From DTWD01 sp963662965 (lineage in GTDB: Bacteria > Acidobacteriota > Vicinamibacteria > Vicinamibacterales > UBA8438): DNA of 64,000 nt. Shown here in pieces: positions 57,198 to 64,000 of this stretch. A program made the translations under genes and the position numbers. Numbering within the stretch: the stretch's first letter is position 1; every line of letters starts with the position of its first letter. The notes beneath the pieces are model-generated. The model made no database searches, had not been told where the DNA came from, and was given only the letters and a program-made list of their open reading frames with translations. The stretch covers positions 2,480,001 to 2,544,000 of the forward strand of contig OY759970.1 of NCBI GenBank assembly GCA_963662965.1. The letters are read 5' to 3'.

Positions 57198-58787
57198 ATG
57201 ACCCAGAGACACCATCTTTTGCGGGCGATACGCTCCCGAATCGCCGTCGCCGTCTTTTCCCTGCTGACGCCCCTCGCTGCGAGCGCGGCCGAGTCCCCGC
57301 TGGCCGACGCCGCGATGGAAGGCGACATCGAGCGCGTGCGCACGCTGATCACTGACGGTGTCGACCTCAATGTCGCCCAAGGTGACGGCATGACCGCCCT
57401 CCATTGGGCGGCCTTCCGTGACGACCTGGAGGTCGCGGACCTCCTGCTCGCCGCGGACGCCGATGTGACGGTCACGACCCGTGTCGGCGCGCTCACGCCG
57501 CTCTGGCTGGCTGCCACCAACGGTAGCGCCGAGATGGTCGACCGGCTAGAGACGACCGAGGCTGACGTCAACGTGGTCACCGCAACCGGGGCAACCGCGC
57601 TGATGGCGGCGGCGACGGCGGGAAGCGCCGACGCGATCGACGTGCTCGTCGAACGCGGTGCGTTCGTCAACTCGCGTGAGACCGCCAACGGTCAGACCGC
57701 GGTGATGTTCGCGGCGTGGGAAAACCGCCCCACGGCGATTACCGCACTGGTCCGGCACGGGGCGCACGTCGGATTGACCTCCTTTGTCGTGTCGATGATC
57801 GAACCGCGGCTCGACGAGTACGGCAACCCGATTCCCCCGCGGCGTCGACGGGTGCCGGGCGGCAACTCGGTGATGGGGGGGATGACCGCGCTGCTGTTCG
57901 CCGCCCGCGACGGACACCTGGACGCGGTGCGCGCCCTGGTCGACGTCGGGGCCGACGTCGACCAGGTGAGTGGCGGGGACGGCAGCAGCCCGCTGGTGAT
58001 CGCGATTGCGAACGGACACTACACCGTCGCGCAGTTTCTGCTCGACCGCGGCGCCGACCCGAATCTGGTCAACATTGACGGTCTCGGGCCGCTGTATGCC
58101 ACGGTCAATATACGGTTCGCGCCGGTGTCGTGGGCGCCCAATCCGCGGACTGACCAAGAGTCGGTCGATTCGATCGACCTGCTGCGCGCACTGCTCCGTC
58201 GCGGCGCCGACCCGAATGCCCGGGTGGCGCGGAAGCTGTGGTTCAGCCCGACCTCCCACGACCGCGGCTGGGTCGATCCGAGCGGCTCGACGCCGTTTTG
58301 GCGCGCCGCGCAGTCGAGCGACGTCGAGGTGATGCGCGTTCTGGTCGCCGGCGGCGCCGAGCCGAACCTGGCGACCTACGGCGAGACGACGCCGCTGATG
58401 GTGGCGGCCGGCATCGGGTGGGTCGGGAACTTCACGCAGAACGCCCCGGGTTCCTTCATCGAGACGATCCGCTACTGTCTCGAGCTCGGGGCCGGCATCA
58501 ACGCCGCCGATGCCAAGGGTTTCACCGCCCTGCACGGCGCCGCCGGTCGCGGTGATACCGAGATGGTGCAATACCTCGTTGACGCCGGCGCCCGTGTCGA
58601 CCTCATCAACGAAGACGGCAACTCGCCGGCGGACATGGCCTTCGGTCCCTCCCGATTCTTCATTCCCAAGCCGGAAACCGTCGACCTTCTGGTCACCCTC
58701 GGCTCACCCTTCCAGGACAATTGCCGCTCCGATCAGTGCGTTGACGGCAAGTTCTTCGGCGCGGCCACCGTCGCCGCGCCGAAGTAA
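57198..58787 (+). CDS. Exported ankyrin-repeat protein, module copy 3
   Basis: 529 residues. A signal peptide (AVAVFSLLTPLAASAAES) leads into about ten ankyrin repeats (MEGDIERVRTLITDGVDLNVAQGDGMTALHWAA and similar). Long loops interrupt the stack (MIEPRLDEYGNPIPPRRRRVPGG, then NIRFAPVSWAPNPRTDQE), near where copy 1 has its insertion. The C-terminus carries a cysteine pair (DNCRSDQC) absent from the other two copies, possibly a disulfide. It sits between the HXXSHH gene and a DUF481 barrel gene, all closely spaced in one direction. Confidence 0.92.
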   Translation: MTQRHHLLRAIRSRIAVAVFSLLTPLAASAAESPLADAAMEGDIERVRTLITDGVDLNVAQGDGMTALHWAAFRDDLEVADLLLAADADVTVTTRVGALTPLWLAATNGSAEMVDRLETTEADVNVVTATGATALMAAATAGSADAIDVLVERGAFVNSRETANGQTAVMFAAWENRPTAITALVRHGAHVGLTSFVVSMIEPRLDEYGNPIPPRRRRVPGGNSVMGGMTALLFAARDGHLDAVRALVDVGADVDQVSGGDGSSPLVIAIANGHYTVAQFLLDRGADPNLVNIDGLGPLYATVNIRFAPVSWAPNPRTDQESVDSIDLLRALLRRGADPNARVARKLWFSPTSHDRGWVDPSGSTPFWRAAQSSDVEVMRVLVAGGAEPNLATYGETTPLMVAAGIGWVGNFTQNAPGSFIETIRYCLELGAGINAADAKGFTALHGAAGRGDTEMVQYLVDAGARVDLINEDGNSPADMAFGPSRFFIPKPETVDLLVTLGSPFQDNCRSDQCVDGKFFGAATVAAPK

Positions 58788-58801
58788 CACTCAGTCTCCG
58801 G

Positions 58802-59788
58802 ATGCGTGCGGGTCGAATACAGCGTGACTCTCACCACCGGCTCCTGTGGGCGGCGCTCGTCGTGTGGGTGAGCGCGACGCCGGAGACCGGGGCGGCGCAG
58901 GAGCGTGACGAGGAAATCAGCTGGGCGAACGCCACCGAGCTCAGCATCGTGGTGACGGAAGGCAACACCGCGACGCAGACGTTCGGCTTCAAGAACACGC
59001 TGCGACGGACGTGGGAATCGGCCCGCTTGCGGGCGCGGTTCGACGGCGTGCGGTCGAACACCTCGAATGACCGGTTTCTCCTGGTCCAGCCGGGAATCCA
59101 GTTCCAGGTCGGCGCGCAGCCCGCCGAGTTCGGGACGAGCGTCGTCACCCCATCCAAGGAGCCCGACGTCGAGCAGTACTTCGTCGAAGGACGCTTCGAC
59201 AGGGACATCAGCGAGCAGTTCTTCTGGAACACCGGCTCGAGCTGGGACCGTAACAACGATGCCGGCATTCTCAATCGGTACATCGTCTTCGGCGGCGTCG
59301 GTAACGTCTGGTTCGCGGGGGATGACCATGCGTTCTCGACCTCGTACGGACTCAGCTATACCGACCGCGAGGAGACCGAGCCCGACACCGAGAAGGATGA
59401 TACGTTCGGTGGTCTCCGCTTCAATTCCGACTACCGGCAGCGGTTCGGGTCGCTCACGCTGTTCGACAGTGACTTCACGTTGAATATGAGCCTCGGTGAC
59501 GCGGGCGACTACTCGATCAACGTGACGAATGCGGTCGGCGTCGAGATAAGCGAATACTTGTCGCTCCGGGTCAGCTTGCAGTTTCTCTACGAGCACGAGC
59601 CGGCGCTCGAGGACATCGACATCGTGGCGCGTGTCGTCCTGGTCGATCCCGACGGCACGCCGGGGACCGGCGACGAGCTGTTCGAAACAGTGCCGGAAGG
59701 TGGGATGAGTATCGATCTGGGTGAAGGGCGAATCCGGAAGAACCCGCTCGACACGGTCCTCCGGACGGCATTGGTCATTAGCTTTTAG
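58802..59788 (+). CDS. DUF481 outer-membrane barrel protein
   Basis: 328 residues. A signal peptide ends at GAAQE, followed by alternating amphipathic strands typical of DUF481 (NATELSIVVTEGNTATQTFGFKN, YFVEGRFDRDISEQFFWNTGSSWDRN, RFNSDYRQRFGSLTLFDSDF, and the C-terminal LRTALVISF with terminal phenylalanine). DUF481/YdiY-like proteins are salt- or alkali-induced outer-membrane proteins of unknown role. The 14-base gap after the ankyrin gene suggests the same operon. The stop TAG (59786-59788) overlaps the first bases of a full R1 repeat. Confidence 0.88.
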   Translation: MRAGRIQRDSHHRLLWAALVVWVSATPETGAAQERDEEISWANATELSIVVTEGNTATQTFGFKNTLRRTWESARLRARFDGVRSNTSNDRFLLVQPGIQFQVGAQPAEFGTSVVTPSKEPDVEQYFVEGRFDRDISEQFFWNTGSSWDRNNDAGILNRYIVFGGVGNVWFAGDDHAFSTSYGLSYTDREETEPDTEKDDTFGGLRFNSDYRQRFGSLTLFDSDFTLNMSLGDAGDYSINVTNAVGVEISEYLSLRVSLQFLYEHEPALEDIDIVARVVLVDPDGTPGTGDELFETVPEGGMSIDLGEGRIRKNPLDTVLRTALVISF

Positions 59789-59878
59789 ACGGGGCTGACT
59801 GCCCCGAACCCCGTCGTCGGCACTCGTGGGGGCCCCGTCGCCCCACTCCGCGCCCGCGATGCGCGCCGTGCGCGCCTT
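59787..59878 (+). repeat. Intergenic repeat R1, copy 3
   Basis: AGACGGGGCTGACTGCCCCG begins inside the DUF481 stop codon. CCCCGTCG, GGCACTCG and GCCCCACTCCGCGCC follow in the same order as copies 1 and 2, and the far end GCGCGCCGTGCGCGCC is palindromic. It is on the opposite genomic strand to the other copies but in the same orientation relative to the gene it follows. Confidence 0.87.
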
Positions 59879-59939
59879 GGCCGCATAAACGGCCTAACAT
59901 TGGCGTCGGGTCCGACTCGATTCGGGAAGGGGAAACGTC

Positions 59940-61601
59940 ATGCAACGCACCATGTTCGCCGTTTCGCTGTCGCTACTCGTGGCGTGGCTCCACGGCGTGG
60001 AGCCGGTCGCGCGAGCGCAAGGGGTGCCGTCCGCCGCGGAGCGCGCGAGCTGTGAGGCGCTGCTCCACCTGCGAAATCTCACGATTACCCACGCGGGCGT
60101 GGCCGAGGCCGCTGGTGGCACGCCGTACTGCTACATCAAGGGCATCCTCCCTCCGGCGATTCAGTTTCACGTGCAGCTCCCGCTGCCGCGCGATTGGAAC
60201 GGCCGTTTTCTCAAGTGGGGTGACGGCGGCAAGGACGGCGACCTCGACTTTGCCGACCACCGGGTGGCCGAAGGGTACGCGGTCGCGAACAGCAACACTG
60301 GTCACGACAACGGGGCGGAGCCAGGATCATCGTTTGCGTACGACAACCGGCAGGCCGAGATCGACTTCGGGTACCGCGCCGTCCATCTGACCACGGCGGC
60401 AGCGAAGACGGTCGTTCGCAACTACTACGGCGACGCCCCGGAGTACTCCTACTTCGAGGGATGCTCGACCGGCGGTCGTCAGGGTCTGATGGAGGCGCAG
60501 CGATACCCGGATGATTTCGACGGGATCGTGGCTGGCGCGCCGGCGAATCACTATCAAGAGATGAACGCGGTTCGCGTGTGGCTCCTCCAGCGGATGCTGC
60601 GCGACGAGTCCTCGGCCGCGCTTGCGTTCGATGGCGACGGCGACGGGCGCTTTGACAGCATTCGGAAGCTCGACATCCTGGCCGATGTGGTCCTCTCGAC
60701 GTGTGATCGCGAGGACGGGGTCGAGGACGGGGTGATCGACGATCCGCTACGGTGCGATTTCGATCCCGATCGCGACCTGGCGGAGTATCGATGCCCGGAC
60801 GGAGTCGATGCGGACGGCTGCCTGACGCCGGCCCAAATCCAAACGGTCAAGGACTTCCATGCCGGACCGCGCGACCGTCGCGGGCAGCCGATTTATGCCG
60901 GCAAGCCGATCGGGTCCGAGCGGCAATGGGCCGATTTGTTCATCCCGCACACCGGCAACCGGTTCGCGCCAGGCGCGGTGCGCCTGGGCGGCGATCACCT
61001 CAACTACCTGTTCTACGAGACCGACCCCGGCGTGACGCCGGCGAACCTCCTCGACACGTCGATGGAGCCGGCGCGCGACGCCACCCCTCCCGAGTGGGCG
61101 TGGTGGGAGTTCGACATCAACGACGTGACGGACGGTAAGGGCGACGTCATGAAAACCATCACCGATGCGGTCAATCCAAACCTGTCGCGGTTCCTGCGAC
61201 AGCACGACGGCAAGCTCATTGTCTATCACGGGTGGGCGGACGCCCTGGTCGTCCCCCAGCCGACACTGCAGTACTACCGCGACGTCGTGGCGACCACGTT
61301 CGACGGCGACATATCGGCCGCTCGGGCGCGGGCGAGGCTGTTCATGGTGCCGGGGATGGGCCACTGTCGCGGCGGCGCCGGCCCAGATACGTGGGACCGG
61401 TTGGCGCCGCTCGTGGCGTGGGTCGAGCGGGGGACTGCGCCCGACGCGCTCGTTGCCACGCATCAGACCGACGGCGTGGTCGACAACGAACGGCCGATCT
61501 GCGCCTTTCCGGACCGTGCGGTCTACACCGGTCCTTCTGGCGGGGCCGACGATTCGTCGAACTGGACGCGCGACAATTTCAGCTGTCGTTCGGATCCGTA
61601 G
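59940..61601 (+). CDS. Tannase/feruloyl-esterase-family hydrolase
   Basis: 553 residues. The signal peptide ends near ARAQG. The family nucleophile motif GCSTGGRQG has the serine at residue 176 beside C175, and VPGMGHC near the C-terminus supplies the histidine and its adjoining cysteine (the CS-D-HC arrangement known from tannases and feruloyl esterase B). VYHGWADALVVP carries the likely acid residue. A lid domain with a calcium-site-like DGDGDGRFD lies between. It would release phenolic acids from plant material outside the cytoplasm. A carboxymuconolactone-decarboxylase-like gene follows after 30 bases, consistent with aromatic use. Confidence 0.93.
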   Translation: MQRTMFAVSLSLLVAWLHGVEPVARAQGVPSAAERASCEALLHLRNLTITHAGVAEAAGGTPYCYIKGILPPAIQFHVQLPLPRDWNGRFLKWGDGGKDGDLDFADHRVAEGYAVANSNTGHDNGAEPGSSFAYDNRQAEIDFGYRAVHLTTAAAKTVVRNYYGDAPEYSYFEGCSTGGRQGLMEAQRYPDDFDGIVAGAPANHYQEMNAVRVWLLQRMLRDESSAALAFDGDGDGRFDSIRKLDILADVVLSTCDREDGVEDGVIDDPLRCDFDPDRDLAEYRCPDGVDADGCLTPAQIQTVKDFHAGPRDRRGQPIYAGKPIGSERQWADLFIPHTGNRFAPGAVRLGGDHLNYLFYETDPGVTPANLLDTSMEPARDATPPEWAWWEFDINDVTDGKGDVMKTITDAVNPNLSRFLRQHDGKLIVYHGWADALVVPQPTLQYYRDVVATTFDGDISAARARARLFMVPGMGHCRGGAGPDTWDRLAPLVAWVERGTAPDALVATHQTDGVVDNERPICAFPDRAVYTGPSGGADDSSNWTRDNFSCRSDP

Positions 61602-61631
61602 TTCACGTTACGTTTCCAGAAGCGAGGCATC

Positions 61632-62033
61632 ATGAGCACGGAGTTGTATGAGAGCGGTCTGAAGATCCGGCGTCGGGTGCTCGGCGACGAGTATGTCGAC
61701 CGGGCACTCGCCGGCGTTGATGCATTCAATGCCGAATTCCAAGAGCTCGTCACCGAGTACTGCTGGGGGAAGGTGTGGGGCCGGTCGGCGCTGACCGACC
61801 AGCAGCGGAGTCTGAACAATCTGTCGATGATGGCGGCGCTGAATCGTTCCGAGGAGTTCAAGATCCATCTGCGAGGAGCGCTCCGCAACGGTTGTACGCT
61901 CGACGAGATCCGAGACACCTTGCTACAGGTGGCGATCTACTGCGGTATTCCCGCGGGCGTCGAAGCCTTCCGGCTGGCACGCCACGTACTGGAAGCCGAA
62001 GGGATTGCTCCGGACACCCAGACAACGTCATAG
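61632..62033 (+). CDS. Carboxymuconolactone decarboxylase family protein
   Basis: 133 residues, the usual length of the family. Motifs are WGRSALTDQQRSLNNLSMMAALNR, EFKIHLRGALRNGCTLDEIRDTLLQVAIYCGIPAGVEAF and the closing helix HVLEAEG. This fits gamma-carboxymuconolactone decarboxylase (PcaC-like) better than AhpD, since the CxxC pair of AhpD is absent. It would act in protocatechuate degradation, but no other pca gene is present, so the substrate is uncertain. It probably shares a transcript with the upstream esterase. Confidence 0.9.
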   Translation: MSTELYESGLKIRRRVLGDEYVDRALAGVDAFNAEFQELVTEYCWGKVWGRSALTDQQRSLNNLSMMAALNRSEEFKIHLRGALRNGCTLDEIRDTLLQVAIYCGIPAGVEAFRLARHVLEAEGIAPDTQTTS

Positions 62034-62089
62034 TCATCGTCATCGTTTGCGAAGAAGGGTCGAGTTCATCGTGCCGGCGGGGCGGCCGG

Positions 62090-62590
62090 TTATTGCGGTA
62101 CGTAGGCCGGCGCCGGTCCATTGAACTGGACCGACTCGTTGCCGGAGGGCGCGTTGCCGAACATGCGGGCTGAGCGTTCACTCACCTGCGGCGCCGTGCT
62201 GGCGGTCCGGACGAGCCAGTCAGACGTGGTGCCCGGTTCGAGAAGCCCCATCCGGAGCTCTTCGATGTTGTCGACCTCCTCGGCGAACGCACTTTCCTCG
62301 AGGGCAGGCCACTCGACCCGCACCTGAGTGTCGCCCTTGTTCGTCAGCCGGTACCGATACTCGTAGCCGTTCGCGGTCGGCTCGACTTCCGACTCGAAGA
62401 CGACGTTGACGTAGTACCAGAGCTCGTACTCCACGTCAAAGGCGCGGGTGCCGAGCGTGGTAACGAGCGGCTCATAGTCTGCTTGAGCGGCAGGTGCCGA
62501 CGCGCCCGCGAACGTTGCCCACGCGAGTAGCACGGCGGCGCAGGCGAAGCGGTGGTGCAGGTCCCGGCAACGATCAGCATGCGCGTACAT
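62090..62590 (-). CDS. Exported protein of unknown function
   Basis: 166 residues. A signal peptide (AAVLLAWATFAGASAPA) is followed by a single beta-rich domain (FDVEYELWYYVNVVFESEVEPTANGYEYRYRLTNKGDTQVRVEWPAL, LLEPGTTSDWLVRTAS). It has no cysteines in the mature part and no motif I recognise. It converges with the decarboxylase gene, 56 bases between stops. The codon pattern is protein-like throughout. Confidence 0.72.
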   Translation of the reverse strand: MYAHADRCRDLHHRFACAAVLLAWATFAGASAPAAQADYEPLVTTLGTRAFDVEYELWYYVNVVFESEVEPTANGYEYRYRLTNKGDTQVRVEWPALEESAFAEEVDNIEELRMGLLEPGTTSDWLVRTASTAPQVSERSARMFGNAPSGNESVQFNGPAPAYVPQ

Positions 62591-62821
62591 GGCGCTTCAT
62601 TTTACCTCCCGGGATGTCGAGCGCGTCAGACACCTCGTTCACGACGGAGCGGCGTGGCCGCGACCGCGCCGTCCCGAGTCGAAGCTGAGCGGGGAGAGGA
62701 ACCATCGGTCCGTGCCGGTGTCGAACCCAGTAGAACGGTGTATTGCCTGCCCGAACATCACCACGGAGGATGCATGTCGACATGAGGTGCGCGCCCCGGA
62801 ATCGTCATCGGTCTGATCGAG

Positions 62822-63430
62822 ATGCTGACGGCTGGCTGCGGCGTGGAGGACTTCGATGCAGCCGGGATCCTGTACATCGACGACGTCACCACCGGCTGGC
62901 TCCAGACGGCCGGCAGCGATGGCCAAAAGATCGTGCCGATCGTTTTGTTTCGTCTGGACAATGCGTCGGCCGAGCGGCTCGGCGTGCTGCAGGTGAACGG
63001 CGTGTTTCGGCGCTCCGGCGAGGAGCTCGAGTGGGGGAGTGTCTTGATCCGGGCGGTCGGGCGCGACGGGTTGCAAGCCGGTGCGTCGGCCGGGCCGTTT
63101 ACCCTCACCTCCGAGCTTGGCTATACCGGCCTGCAGTCGATCGAGGAGAAGCTGACGCACCACGAATTCATCGATGTTGAAGTCGAGCTGTTCGTCAAGC
63201 ACCGGGCGAGTACGTGGGTACGTCTCGGATCCTTCGATATCGATCGTCAGTTGATCACGACGCGCGCCGCCGGTTCGGCCCGGCGGCGCGCTGGCGCGGG
63301 TCCCTCCCTCTATGTAGCGGGGTCCATAGAGGGATTCGGCGGCGTCTTGCCCCTTCCGCGCGCCTGGGTGAGTGACTGCACGGCGCGCGCCTCCCGGTCG
63401 TGCTCTTCGAAGTTCATATCGACACCGTAG
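62822..63430 (+). CDS. Small exported lipoprotein-like protein, N-terminus probably frameshifted
   Basis: The open frame from ATG 62822 reads MLTAGCGVEDFD, a lipobox too near the start to serve as a signal peptide. Upstream in the neighbouring frame, ATG 62782 (GGAGG at 62765-62769) reads MRCAPR. Removing one base around 62797-62803 joins the two as MRCAPRIVIGLIEMLTAGC, a proper lipoprotein signal. The mature part is a beta-sandwich-like domain (VPIVLFRLDNASAERLGVLQVNGVFRR, IDVEVELFVKHRASTWVRLGSFDIDRQLI). The last ~55 codons run through two hairpins and look untypical, so the original stop may have been near 63255-63265. Confidence 0.6.
   Translation: MLTAGCGVEDFDAAGILYIDDVTTGWLQTAGSDGQKIVPIVLFRLDNASAERLGVLQVNGVFRRSGEELEWGSVLIRAVGRDGLQAGASAGPFTLTSELGYTGLQSIEEKLTHHEFIDVEVELFVKHRASTWVRLGSFDIDRQLITTRAAGSARRRAGAGPSLYVAGSIEGFGGVLPLPRAWVSDCTARASRSCSSKFISTP
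63262..63291. other. Perfect 12-bp GC hairpin
   Basis: 63262-63273 pairs exactly with 63280-63291 around a six-base loop (TTCGGC). A second hairpin (CCCTCTATG at 63306-63314 with CATAGAGGG at 63325-63333) follows. No T-run is present. Both lie inside the last codons of the lipoprotein-like frame, suggesting that the true 3' end of that gene is earlier. Confidence 0.6.
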
Positions 63431-63501
63431 GGATGCTCATCCGTTGCCGTATGTCGTTACTCCGTATAGACTTCTCTGTTCCGTAGGCCACCGAGACCAA
63501 C

Positions 63502-64000
63502 ATGGTCACCTTCGTTCGTCCGCGTGTCGCCAGTGTAGTGCGTCTTCTCCGACTCGCCGTCCTCGTCGTCTTGGCCGTCGCGTGCGCCGCCACCGCACGC
63601 GCGCAGTCGGCAAACGCAGTGGTCGTGGTGCCGTTCGCCAACCTCAGCCAGCAGGCGTCCGACGCCTGGATCGGCGCCGGGATCGCGGAGACGGTCGCGA
63701 GCGATCTCCAGAACCTCGGAGTGTCGGTGCGGGCGGACGCCGGGCTCGATCGGTTCGTCCAGCAAGGGTTGGAACCGCCGGATGACGCGGAGGCGCGCGC
63801 GCTCGGCGAGGATGCGGGTGCGCAGTGGGTCGTGACCGGCGCGTATCAGCGCGTCGGAGACCTCCTCCGGATCACCGCGAGGCTCATCGATGTCGTCTCC
63901 GGAGACGTCCGCCAGAGCGTCAAGGTCGACGGTCTGATCGCCGACCTCTTCCACACGCAGGATCGAATCGTCGACATCCTTGGCGATGCGCTCATTCCGA
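63502..64000 (+). CDS. Exported FlgO/TolB-like domain protein, N-terminal part (cut by window edge)
   Basis: The frame is open from ATG 63502 to the window edge (166 codons). A signal peptide (LLRLAVLVVLAVACAATARAQ) is followed by the same FlgO/TolB-like domain seen at the start of the 951-residue protein at 14784-17639: VVVVPFANLSQQASDAWIGAGIAETVASDL, GAQWVVTGAYQRVGDLLRITARLIDVVSGDV. It may therefore be another FlgO-CBM9-DUF5916 protein, but the downstream domains are outside the window. No clear Shine-Dalgarno is visible. Confidence 0.85.
   Translation, partial: MVTFVRPRVASVVRLLRLAVLVVLAVACAATARAQSANAVVVVPFANLSQQASDAWIGAGIAETVASDLQNLGVSVRADAGLDRFVQQGLEPPDDAEARALGEDAGAQWVVTGAYQRVGDLLRITARLIDVVSGDVRQSVKVDGLIADLFHTQDRIVDILGDALIP

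Noticed and set aside
1..64000. CRISPR arrays, tRNA or rRNA genes, transposases, integrases, biosynthetic gene clusters
   Set aside because: Both strands were read for regularly spaced repeats, clover-leaf and rRNA signatures and the relevant enzyme motifs. None was found.

Overview
The window reads as chromosomal DNA of a GC-rich, Gram-negative soil-type bacterium. The best fit is Acidobacteriota, class Vicinamibacteria. This is inferred from family content, not from a marker gene: several DUF1592/DUF1552 gene pairs, DUF5916 barrels fused to a FlgO/TolB-like domain, DUF6152, DUF4159, PQQ-type propellers, exported ankyrin proteins and a TonB-receptor C-terminus ending in the style seen in that group. 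No rRNA, tRNA, CRISPR array, transposase, integrase or prophage was seen. Nearly all products carry Sec, Tat or lipoprotein signals, so the window mainly encodes a cell-envelope and periplasmic oxidative apparatus.

Layout. 0-6.5 kb: the end of a DUF5916 barrel, then DoxX, a PQQ-type propeller, a heme-c/Vgb-like propeller fusion, a metallo-beta-lactamase-fold protein, and small exported proteins. 6.5-14.6 kb: DUF4159, an RhlE-type helicase, PEBP, a Tat-exported GMC dehydrogenase pair, a decayed TPR/glycosyltransferase remnant, DUF368, a cold-shock protein, and an RRM protein whose start codon appears to be ATT. 14.8-19.3 kb: a FlgO-CBM9-DUF5916 protein divergent from a lone winged-helix protein, then regulator and receptor fragments. 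19.9-30.3 kb: an orphan RND pump, a gene with an in-frame amber codon coupled to a DyP peroxidase, more propellers, a cupin, and a heme lipoprotein. 30.3-30.9 kb: an RHH/MazF toxin-antitoxin pair behind a perfect 24-bp palindrome.

30.9-58.8 kb holds the most striking feature: three copies of one module. Each has an exported multidomain cytochrome-like protein (PSCyt/PSD, DUF1592 type) and a Tat-exported HXXSHH (DUF1552) protein. In copies 1 and 3 a secreted ankyrin protein follows in the same operon. In copy 2 the ankyrin gene is divergent and leads an operon with two PQQ dehydrogenases, while a cytochrome c'-like gene follows the HXXSHH gene. DUF3179, DUF481 and a single-heme protein are attached at the edges. 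59.9-64 kb: a tannase/feruloyl-esterase-like protein, a carboxymuconolactone-decarboxylase-like protein, two small exported proteins, and the start of another FlgO-type gene.

Intergenic repeats tie the region together. Family R1 (about 95 bp) has three full copies, each starting within a few bases of a stop codon and always in the same orientation to the gene it follows, plus two partial heads. Family R2 (about 105 bp, imperfect terminal inverted repeats) has four copies that bracket the DUF3179 gene and a truncated aldo/keto reductase. Broken genes are common (TPR, TonB receptor, aldo/keto reductase, amber-interrupted gene, frameshifted lipoprotein). Some could be assembly errors.
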